Assembly: GCA_021849995.1 (NCBI GenBank)
Contig: JAJZSC010000300.1
Span: 1 to 5,034 of the forward strand
DNA: 5,034 bases
From: Bacillota bacterium
GTDB taxonomy: Bacteria > Bacillota > Desulfitobacteriia > Desulfitobacteriales > Desulfitobacteriaceae
Direction of reading: 5' to 3'
Position 1 is the stretch's first letter, and the number at the start of each line of letters is the position of its first letter. This document shows positions 1-4,909 of this stretch, one piece after another. Below the pieces are notes generated by a model. That model was given only the letters and a program-made list of their open reading frames with translations, was not told where the DNA came from and did not search any database. Made by a program: the position numbers and the translations under genes.

Positions 1-3
1 CAT

Positions 4-522
4 TCAAAGGTTGTGTAATTGCGCTAATGGAATGCCAAACCTGCGTTCTTGCCACTGTATTTTTACATACATTTCATGGAGGCATTCATCTTCAGGTGCC
101 ATTTGTACAACCACAACTTGTTCCCCTTCACGTAAAGGAGATTTAGTCATAACTTGTATACAACGAGCCATAAAGGGAAACTTTATCTTGTCTTTTAAAT
201 AGTAGTACCATCCCATCGCTCGTTCTTCTTCATCATATGCATCAACTATAGCCTCCATTAAAATACGATCTTCACGTACTGCTCTATGAACAATGTCTTC
301 CAGGTCATTTCTCATCAAAGGTTCTCCGCCCCCGATCGCAAGCTGGAAAACACCGCTATCTGCTATTTTATTTATCAATTTATGTGCATCTTGAGTATCA
401 AGTTCGTTTGTAAACAATCTTTTATGGCGCATCCATCCGGTATCCATATCGAAAAGAATCCCGCCAAAATGTTCTTTTCTTATTTTAACTTTGTCCGAAA
501 CTTTAATAAACTGAAATTTCAT
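4..522 (-). CDS. Chimeric ORF: radical SAM/peptide-maturase remnant joined to CcbP-like calcium-binding domain
   Basis: The 172-aa ORF has two unrelated parts. Residues 1-30 (KIRKEHFGGILFDMDTG) and about 38-84 (NELDTQDAHKLI, then FQLAIGGGEPLMRNDLEDIV) resemble the N-terminus and the GGGEP strand of radical SAM peptide maturases. The segment that should carry CxxxCxxC is absent; the only cysteines are C121 and C147, so it cannot bind the usual SAM [4Fe-4S] cluster. Residues from about 85 to the end (AIVDAYDEEERAMGWYYYL, FPFMARC, MAPEDECLHEMYVKIQW) resemble the acidic CcbP calcium-binding family, which is normally a stand-alone small protein. The ATG at 522 is preceded by GAGGG about 10 nt upstream and lies 13 nt after the stop of the truncated upstream gene, suggesting one operon. 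The CcbP part may still fold and bind Ca2+; the radical SAM part is probably vestigial. Family assignments are by eye. The transposon at 680 may have removed the operon promoter. Confidence 0.7.
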   Translation of the reverse strand: MKFQFIKVSDKVKIRKEHFGGILFDMDTGWMRHKRLFTNELDTQDAHKLINKIADSGVFQLAIGGGEPLMRNDLEDIVHRAVREDRILMEAIVDAYDEEERAMGWYYYLKDKIKFPFMARCIQVMTKSPLREGEQVVVVQMAPEDECLHEMYVKIQWQERRFGIPLAQLHNL

Positions 523-535
523 AAGCTTTTTACCC

Positions 536-679
536 TCACTTGACTATCCCTTCTACTTCAGCAATATCTTTTGAATCGGGATTGCCTTTCTTCCACTCAT
601 TCAGGATTCTGGCTATATACTCTGCCGGAGCGTCTATAGCCCAGTTTTTAAATTCAGATACTGATTCACGTTCATACTC
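536..679 (-). pseudogene. 3' fragment of an unidentified gene cut by the transposon left end
   Basis: Reading leftward from the transposon boundary, 47 codons are open and end in TGA at 536-538. The peptide (EYERESVSEFKNWAIDAPAE, then YIARILNEWKKGNPDSKDIA, then EVEGIVK) is charged and looks helical, with ordinary protein composition. It has no start codon: frame-matched translation into the transposon meets a stop three codons beyond the boundary, and no in-frame ATG precedes it. The gene's 5' part has therefore been lost or moved. Its stop is 13 nt before the start of the 172-aa ORF, so the two were probably co-transcribed. I do not recognise the family. Confidence 0.65.
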
Positions 680-699
680 TGTACCTTATCAAATTAAAT
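680..699 (+). repeat. Transposon left terminal inverted repeat
   Basis: Begins with TGT and shares the block TCAAATTAAAT with the right terminus; 16 of 20 positions match. The host gene fragment stops exactly at position 679, supporting this boundary. Confidence 0.8.
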
Positions 700-719
700 G
701 GTCTGAATCTGAGTAATTT

Positions 720-743
720 TTTGCAGATTAAATAATCTGCAAA
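720..743. repeat. Perfect subterminal palindrome in the transposon left end
   Basis: The arms TTTGCAGATTA and TAATCTGCAAA are perfect 11-bp inverted repeats separated by only two bases. They lie about 40 bp inside the left terminus and 90 bp upstream of the first gene. The palindrome is not followed by a T-run in the reading direction of the genes, so it does not look like a terminator. It could be an operator for a dimeric regulator or part of the end structure. Confidence 0.6.
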
Positions 744-774
744 CATCTTTAAAGCCCCTGTAATCCGCGGTTTT

Positions 775-806
775 ATTCTCACATTATAGTAGCTTTAACT
801 TTAGGG
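775..806 (+). repeat. Left subterminal inverted repeat, partner of 3934-3965
   Basis: This 32-bp stretch begins with the end motif ATTCTCA and contains GTAGCTTTAACT. The reverse complement of 3934-3965 matches it at 26 of 32 positions, including all of GTAGCTTTAACT. Such conservation inside both ends of an element suggests a bound site, most likely for the transposase or the DUF6431 protein. Confidence 0.65.
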
Positions 807-819
807 AAAAATTTGTTGT

Positions 820-827
820 GGGAGTGA
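820..827 (+). promoter_or_regulatory. Ribosome binding site supporting a TTG start
   Basis: GGGAGTGA lies six bases before TTG at 834. It supports that non-ATG codon as the start of the DUF6431-like gene; the next in-frame ATG is far inside the conserved zinc-ribbon protein. I see no convincing -35/-10 pair in 680-819, although TATAGT at 785-790 could be a -10 element. Confidence 0.5.
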
Positions 828-833
828 TCAAAT

Positions 834-1421
834 TTGCAACATATTTTCCCTACTCAAGTTACGCCTAAAGAATACTTTAATTTGGGAACAGACTTTCCTT
901 TTCCCAAACCAAAGACCTGTCCCAATCCCTCGTGTCATGTACCCCGCCCCCCTAAAGGTCATGGGTATTATGAGCGAAATATCCTGACCCTGGAATTTGA
1001 AGGGCGAATTTTGATTCGGAGATACTACTGCCCCTACTGCAAACATACCTTCTCCTATCTTCCGTCCTTCTGCTTGCCATATTTTCAATACTCGCTTGAG
1101 CTAATTTTCTACGCTATCTTTTTTCACTTCTTCAAATGGGCTGTCTTGCTAATGTCCTTAATCCCTACCTATCCGGTTAATTGGTGTGTGCAACACCAGC
1201 AGTTCTATGCAAAAAGGTTCTTAAATAACCGTAAGCTCATCCAAGTAGGCCTGCGCCAATTGTTGGCTGAGGTGCAACTTCCCGACTGGCGAGACATAAC
1301 AAAGGGAGCCCAGGATCTGTTAACCATTGTCGTTTCCGGATTCGAGGGAATCCAGGCCTTCTCCCAAAGGTTTTTCCAACAATGTAACTGCTCCTTTATG
1401 GCTCCTTGCAAATTATTATAG
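834..1421 (+). CDS. DUF6431-like zinc-ribbon protein, transposon accessory
   Basis: The 195-aa product begins with TTG behind a good ribosome site. Residues 29-34 (CPNPSC) and 66-69 (CPYC) give a CX4C...CX2C pair, a zinc ribbon of the kind seen at the N-terminus of transposase-like DNA-binding proteins. The context RRYYCPYCKHTFSYLPSFCLPYFQYSLELI fits what I recall of the DUF6431 family, which is found next to DDE transposase and ExeA-type ATPase genes in Firmicutes. Residues about 86-113 are strongly hydrophobic and aromatic, either a buried helical core or, less likely, a membrane segment. It is the first gene of the element, 160 bp before the transposase, on the same strand. A DNA-binding role in target choice or regulation is an inference. 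The C-terminus (CNCSFMAPCKLL) may be altered by a frameshift; see findings. Confidence 0.7.
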   Translation: MQHIFPTQVTPKEYFNLGTDFPFPKPKTCPNPSCHVPRPPKGHGYYERNILTLEFEGRILIRRYYCPYCKHTFSYLPSFCLPYFQYSLELIFYAIFFHFFKWAVLLMSLIPTYPVNWCVQHQQFYAKRFLNNRKLIQVGLRQLLAEVQLPDWRDITKGAQDLLTIVVSGFEGIQAFSQRFFQQCNCSFMAPCKLL

Positions 1422-1526
1422 CTACAAAGAGCCTTTTCATTCACGAACCTTGGGGAAATTTCACAGCAACAGAGTTTTTGTAGTATGGTCCTGTCAAGAT
1501 GGGTGATATTATCCATAACAAGGAAA

Positions 1527-1542
1527 GTTTAACCGGTTAAAC
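1527..1542. promoter_or_regulatory. 16-bp perfect palindrome upstream of the transposase gene
   Basis: GTTTAACCGGTTAAAC is its own reverse complement and lies 40 bp before the transposase start, with short AGGA/TCCT arms just outside it. It is followed at 1547-1553 by TGAGAAT, identical to the core of the transposon end motif. Its position suits an operator controlling the transposase and ATPase genes, or a hairpin in the mRNA leader. No T-run follows, so termination is unlikely. Confidence 0.45.
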
Positions 1543-1565
1543 CTCCTGAGAATCTCTGATTATCT

Positions 1566-1572
1566 GGAGGTG
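1566..1572 (+). promoter_or_regulatory. Ribosome binding site that decides the transposase start
   Basis: GGAGGTG lies nine bases before ATG at 1582. The alternative GTG start at 1570 falls inside this same sequence and has no upstream site of its own, so ATG 1582 is preferred. Confidence 0.65.
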
Positions 1573-1581
1573 GGCTTTGCA

Positions 1582-2967
1582 ATGTTACGTGAGGTAGATA
1601 GGGCAAATATTGCTTTGAAAAGATTTGCCCTAATTAGTCCAGTATTGAATGAGCAGGTGAATAGTCAGAAGGAGTACTTTGAACGAGTCTGTAGCCAGCC
1701 AATTGAAATGCCCTATTATGGACTTAAACATTATCGTCCAAAAACCTTGAAGAGTTGGTTGGATGATTACCGGCGGGCTGGTCTGGATGGTTTGAGACCT
1801 GGGCATCGTTCCGACCGTGGCACAAGCAGAAAAGTTGAGCCTGATATCGCTGAAAAGATTAATGAAAAGCGGCTTAAAGCACCTAGACTTACTAGAATTC
1901 AGTTGTGGGAGGATTTGGTCAAAGAAGGCGTAATTCTGCCTGAGAAGTTATCCCAGGCAACTTTCTACCGCTTTTTGGCGGCAAACCCTGTGATAGCAGC
2001 TGGCCAGGATGCCGCGGAGGAAAAGGAGTTAAAGCGGTTTGCTCATCAGAGGATTAACGAGTTGTGGCAGGCAGACCTAATGTATGGTCCCTATATCAAA
2101 GATGGTAAGGGTAAGAAGCAGACTTATTTAGTGGCCTTTATCGACGATGCTTCCCGTCTAATTACTGCAGCCCAGTTCTTTTTTAGCCAAAACTTCGAAG
2201 CACTGCGAATAACTCTTAAAGAAGCAGTCTCCAGGCGAGGGGTTCCTAAAATGCTCTTCACGGATAATGGTAAAATCTATTGTAGTAATCAATTGGCCAT
2301 TGTTTGTGCTAGTTTAGGCTGTTCCCTAATCCATGCTCAACCTTTCTCTGCCTGTGCTAAAGGCAAAATTGAACGCTTCTTCCGTACCGTCCGGCAGCGT
2401 TTCTTAACTAGGTTAATACCTGATTCCGTTAAGAACCTTGAGGATTTGAACTTGAAGTTTTGGGCCTGGCTAGAGGAAGATTATCAGCGTAAACTCCATT
2501 CCGCCCTAAAGATGAGTCCCTTGGACTTTTTCATGTCCCAGGTCAATCAAATAACTATCTTTTCGACCCCTCCGCTTTTGGACGAGTATTTTCTTTTGCG
2601 GGTTCAGCGCAAGGTTAATCATGATGCCACTTTGTCAATTGATAATATCCTTTTTGAGACTACTCCAGAGCTGGCTAGTACCCGTATCGAAGTACGTTAT
2701 GATCCAGAATGGTTATCAAAACCCAATCAGCCGTTACTGTTATTTCAGGAGGGGCAAAAGGTCGGGGAGGCCAGGCAGGTCAATTTCCATGATAATGCTC
2801 ACGTAAAGCGTAGAGGTCCGGGTCGTACCAGTTCTGCCCCAAAGCAAATACCGGATAGCAAAGAGGCATCCTCAACTTCCCCGACCCCTAGCACGGCAAT
2901 TTCCTTTGCTAGTTTTAACTCTACCGACGAACAAACAGTGGTGCCACAGGAAGCAGGTGATTCCTGA
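1582..2967 (+). CDS. DDE transposase, Mu/TnsB/TniA type
   Basis: The 461-aa protein would cut and join the transposon ends. An N-terminal helix-turn-helix region spans about residues 40-135 (YRPKTLKSWLDDYRRAGLDG and a second HTH-like segment around LTRIQLWEDLVKEG). The RNase H-like catalytic core carries D165 (WQADLMYG), D228 (LFTDNGKIY) and E264 (AKGKIERFFRTV). Thirty-five residues separate D228 from E264, the classic D,D(35)E signature. Residues about 340-410 resemble the Mu-transposase C-terminal beta-barrel. The last 45 residues are rich in Ser, Thr and Pro and probably disordered; in TnsB and MuA the C-terminal tail contacts the ATPase partner, so the same may hold here. Length is close to the Tn552 p480 transposase. 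The stop overlaps the start of the ATPase gene, so translation is coupled. All three catalytic residues are present and there is no truncation. Confidence 0.92.
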   Translation: MLREVDRANIALKRFALISPVLNEQVNSQKEYFERVCSQPIEMPYYGLKHYRPKTLKSWLDDYRRAGLDGLRPGHRSDRGTSRKVEPDIAEKINEKRLKAPRLTRIQLWEDLVKEGVILPEKLSQATFYRFLAANPVIAAGQDAAEEKELKRFAHQRINELWQADLMYGPYIKDGKGKKQTYLVAFIDDASRLITAAQFFFSQNFEALRITLKEAVSRRGVPKMLFTDNGKIYCSNQLAIVCASLGCSLIHAQPFSACAKGKIERFFRTVRQRFLTRLIPDSVKNLEDLNLKFWAWLEEDYQRKLHSALKMSPLDFFMSQVNQITIFSTPPLLDEYFLLRVQRKVNHDATLSIDNILFETTPELASTRIEVRYDPEWLSKPNQPLLLFQEGQKVGEARQVNFHDNAHVKRRGPGRTSSAPKQIPDSKEASSTSPTPSTAISFASFNSTDEQTVVPQEAGDS

Positions 2968-3767
2968 TGTTTACCCAATTCTTTGGGCTAAAGTTCAACC
3001 CCTTCAGCAAAGAAATTGCTGCTGATCAGGTTTTCCTAAGTCAAGACTTGGTGGAGCTGAACTCCAGGCTAAAATATTTGCAAAATACCAGGGGGATTGG
3101 GTTAATCGCCGGGGAACCAGGCTCAGGGAAATCAACAGCCTTGCGGAAATATGTTACTGACCTTAACCCCTCACTTTACAAAGCCTGCTATTTCTCTTTG
3201 GCTACAGTCACGGTGCTAGAATTCTATCAAGGGTTGGCCCTTGAACTAGGGGAAGAGCCAAAACACAAGAAGATTGCCATCTTCCACCAGATTCAGGATG
3301 CCATTAATTCTCTTTACCATGACCGCCGTGTTACACCGGTAATTGTGTTGGATGAAATACATCTGGCATCCAACAAGCTATTAGAGGACCTAAGGCTGCT
3401 ATTCAACTTCAAGATGGACTCCCATAATCCGTTCATCTTGATACTGTCTGGACAACCCCTTATCCGAAACAAGTTGACATTAAACATCAATAACCCGCTT
3501 CGGCAACGACTTGCGGTTAAATATATCATGCAAGGGCTAGGTTCAGCCGAGTTAAAGCAATATTGTTCCACTCGGTTAAAAATGGCCGGTTTGCATGAAG
3601 AGATATTTACCGAAGCTGCTCTTGAAGCAATCAATTCGGCAACCAATGGCTTACCACGAATGGTCAACAACCTAATCACAAATTGTTTGCTATTTGCCTG
3701 TGAGAAAAAGCAGAGACAAATCGACGACGAAGTGGTTTATCAGGCACAAAGTGAACTAAACCTTTAA
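2967..3767 (+). CDS. AAA+ ATPase, ExeA/TniB/TnsC-like transposition regulator
   Basis: The 266-aa protein is expected to bind target DNA in an ATP-dependent manner and to activate the transposase, as TnsC, TniB and MuB do. Walker A is GEPGSGKST at residues 49-57, with K55 contacting phosphate. Walker B is VIVLDE at 125-130 (D129, E130). Sensor 1 lies near LILSGQ at 158-163, and R180/R181 in NPLRQRL are candidate arginine fingers. The start MFTQFFGLKFNPFSKE is the usual opening of ExeA-type AAA proteins. The C-terminal lid (TNGLPRMVNNLITNCLLFAC) is also typical. The ATG shares one base with the transposase TGA stop (TGATG), with AGGTGA just upstream, so the two are made together. Length matches Tn552 p271 and is shorter than TnsC. 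Intact. IS21 IstB is an alternative family, but the N-terminus favours the ExeA/TniB group. Confidence 0.9.
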   Translation: MFTQFFGLKFNPFSKEIAADQVFLSQDLVELNSRLKYLQNTRGIGLIAGEPGSGKSTALRKYVTDLNPSLYKACYFSLATVTVLEFYQGLALELGEEPKHKKIAIFHQIQDAINSLYHDRRVTPVIVLDEIHLASNKLLEDLRLLFNFKMDSHNPFILILSGQPLIRNKLTLNINNPLRQRLAVKYIMQGLGSAELKQYCSTRLKMAGLHEEIFTEAALEAINSATNGLPRMVNNLITNCLLFACEKKQRQIDDEVVYQAQSELNL

Positions 3768-3839
3768 CTTGGGCTCTTACCCACGGGAGGGTAGGGCAAT
3801 GCTGGGAAGCAACCCGAGCGCCCGTGGGGTTCTGCCAAG
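3768..3839 (+). ncRNA. Candidate structured RNA or 3' UTR fold after the ATPase gene
   Basis: Immediately after the ATPase stop, nested pairings are visible: CTTGG/CCAAG (3768-3772 with 3835-3839), CCCACGGG/CCCGTGGG (3780-3787 with 3821-3828, eight perfect pairs), GGGT/ACCC (3789-3792 with 3812-3815) and TGCT/AGCA closing a GGGA loop at 3804-3807, which fits the GNRA tetraloop rule. Unpaired GGCA at 3795-3798 could form a pseudoknot with TGCC at 3833-3836, in competition with the outer stem. There is no terminal T-run. It could be an independent RNA, an mRNA 3' end stabiliser or a DNA structure. I do not recognise it as a known class. Confidence 0.4.
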
Positions 3840-3843
3840 GATG

Positions 3844-3880
3844 CCAGTGTGAATGTATATTCACCTGGTTTTCCCTTTTC
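3844..3880 (+). terminator. Likely rho-independent terminator of the transposon operon
   Basis: CCAG and GTGAAT (with a single bulged T at 3848) pair with ATTCAC and CTGG, giving a ten-pair stem with a GTAT loop at 3844-3868. It is followed by TTTTCCCTTTT. It lies 77 bp after the ATPase stop and points the same way, so it would end the three-gene transcript before the CRISPR array. Confidence 0.6.
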
Positions 3881-3920
3881 TATTCATCCTTGAGGAGAAA
3901 AAAGCGATAAATCCCGGGGG

Positions 3921-3940
3921 TATGGGGGCTGGCCCCCATA
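3921..3940. repeat. GC-rich subterminal hairpin in the transposon right end
   Basis: TATGGGGGC and GCCCCCATA form a perfect nine-pair inverted repeat around TG. There is no T-run on either side. It overlaps the start of the internal inverted repeat 3934-3965 and may be part of the end structure or a transcription barrier. Confidence 0.55.
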
Positions 3941-3965
3941 GTTAAAGCTACGCCAATATGAGAAT
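3934..3965 (-). repeat. Right subterminal inverted repeat, partner of 775-806
   Basis: Read on the minus strand it matches the left-end segment at 26 of 32 positions, including ATTCTCA and GTAGCTTTAACT. It lies about 105 bp inside the right terminus, similar to the 95 bp of its left partner. Confidence 0.65.
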
Positions 3966-4065
3966 TATTTCCGACAAGACCGAGATAATTTGAGAAAATC
4001 ACCAAGTTTCCCCGTCCTTAAGGTCATTTTAATGTGAGAATATTGGCTGATTTAATTTGAGAATT
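3955..4065 (+). repeat. Four TGAGAA-core sites in the transposon right end
   Basis: Sites with consensus AATnTGAGAAtt occur at 3955-3966, 3987-3998, 4031-4042 and 4054-4065, all in the same direction, with start spacings of 32, 44 and 23 bp. The outermost is part of the terminal repeat. In inverted orientation, similar sites lie at 685-695 and 774-785 in the left end. This asymmetric set resembles the multiple TnsB/TniA binding sites of Tn7-family ends. Confidence 0.65.
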
Positions 4066-4069
4066 GACA
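4050..4069 (-). repeat. Transposon right terminal inverted repeat
   Basis: Reads TGTCAATTCTCAAATTAAAT on the minus strand and ends in ACA at 4067-4069 on the plus strand. The next base, 4070, is the first base of recognisable CRISPR repeat sequence. Confidence 0.8.
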
Positions 4070-4096
4070 CTTTTCCATCAGGGATACTGCTGTAAC
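4070..4096 (-). repeat. Truncated CRISPR repeat abutting the transposon
   Basis: Contains the last 27 of 37 bases of the plus-strand repeat with no mismatch. The missing 10 bases (CTTTCAGTCC) are replaced directly by the transposon right terminus, with no intervening DNA. Confidence 0.9.
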
Positions 4097-4909
4097 ACAA
4101 TGCTTTGAACGACCTCTGGTGCACCAGGACATCCTTTCAGTCCCTTTTCCATCAGGGATACTGCTGTAACGCTTTCCTGCCTGTCTTGCTCCTACCGAAT
4201 CATATAACTTTCAGTCCCTTTTCCATCAGGGATACTGCTGTAACATAAGGTCAATTCTCTGGCTATCGTCCTTGTGCTTCTCTTTCAGTCCCTTTTCCAT
4301 CAGGGATACTGCTGTAACGATTGTGCCACCTTTAGATGCGTTGCCCTAATTATGCCTTTCAGTCCCTTTTCCATCAGGGATACTGCTGTAACAGATATAT
4401 CAGATTTTGAAGTTGATGAAATCTTAAACTTTCAGTCCCTTTTCCATCAGGGATACTGCTGTAACAGAGGCCATGAACAGTTTCCAAAAACCTGATTTTT
4501 TCTTTCAGTCCCTTTTCCATCAGGGATACTGCTGTAACACAAGGTAAAGCTATGAAAGCACTCGATAAATTAATACTTTCAGTCCCTTTTCCATCAGGGA
4601 TACTGCTGTAACTTTTTTTTATAGTTTCTTTAATAATGGGATTTTGTATTCTTTCAGTCCCTTTTCCATCAGGGATACTGCTGTAACAAGCTCTACAACG
4701 CATTAGTCAATGGCACGACTATTACTTTCAGTCCCTTTTCCATCAGGGATACTGCTGTAACTTTAGCACCGCCTCTACCTCGACTATCGCTTTTAGTATC
4801 TTTCAGTCCCTTTTCCATCAGGGATACTGCTGTAACTATACGGATGTGCAGCAGATAGAGCGCAAGCCTCATCTTTCAGTCCCTTTTCCATCAGGGATAC
4901 TGCTGTAAC
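4070..4909 (-). CRISPR. CRISPR array: 11 full 37-bp repeats, 1 truncated, 11 spacers
   Basis: Identical 37-bp repeats start at 4134, 4208, 4282, 4356, 4429, 4502, 4576, 4651, 4725, 4800 and 4873. A twelfth, at 4070-4096, lacks its first 10 bases but is otherwise identical. The eleven spacers are 36-38 bp and all different. On the plus strand the repeat begins CTTTCAGTCCC and ends ACTGCTGTAAC; inside it TCCC can pair with GGGA. On the minus strand it begins GTTACAGCAG and ends GGGACTGAAAG. An ACTGAAAG end resembles the 5' handle of type I and type III crRNAs, so leftward transcription with the leader beyond 4909 is favoured; the truncated copy would then be the oldest, trailer end. With no cas genes in the window the subtype is unknown. 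Spacer targets cannot be named from here. Confidence 0.98.

Larger units (their letters stand above)
680..4069 (+). mobile_element. Tn552/Tn5053-like transposon with DUF6431, DDE transposase and AAA+ ATPase genes
   Basis: The 3390-bp element is bounded by imperfect inverted repeats starting TGT. The outer 20 bp are TGTACCTTATCAAATTAAAT on the left and, on the opposite strand, TGTCAATTCTCAAATTAAAT on the right; 16 of 20 match. Additional TGAGAA-core sites repeat inside both ends, as in Tn7/Tn5053/Tn552 elements with several transposase binding sites. It encodes a Mu/TnsB-type D,D(35)E transposase and a TnsC/TniB-type ATPase of 266 aa, close in size to the Tn552 pair (p480 and p271), preceded by a DUF6431-like gene. 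No TniQ, TnsA, resolvase or cargo gene is present. All three genes and both ends look intact, so activity is possible. The flanking 5-mers (TACTC left, CTTTT right) are not a target duplication, which points to a rearrangement after insertion. Confidence 0.88.

Noticed and set aside
828..1088. An 86-aa minus-strand open frame
   Set aside because: It is a shadow of the zinc-ribbon coding region, whose CX4C/CX2C cysteines are meaningful only on the plus strand.
1205..1516. A 103-aa minus-strand open frame
   Set aside because: It is antisense to the DUF6431-like gene, has no ribosome site and encodes no recognisable motif.
1570..1572. GTG as the transposase start
   Set aside because: It overlaps the GGAGGTG ribosome site that correctly positions ATG 1582.
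3314..3864. Minus-strand open frames opposite the ATPase gene and its 3' flank
   Set aside because: They are antisense to a well-supported AAA+ gene and to the folded 3' region, with no start signals.
4097..4872. Self-targeting: spacers matching the transposon or flanking genes
   Set aside because: No match was apparent by eye in this window; a proper alignment of each spacer to both strands would be needed to exclude partial matches.
680..4909. A CRISPR-associated (RNA-guided) transposon
   Set aside because: The array lies outside the transposon ends, and no TniQ, Cas12k or Cascade gene is encoded. Adjacency is explained by a junction inside a repeat.
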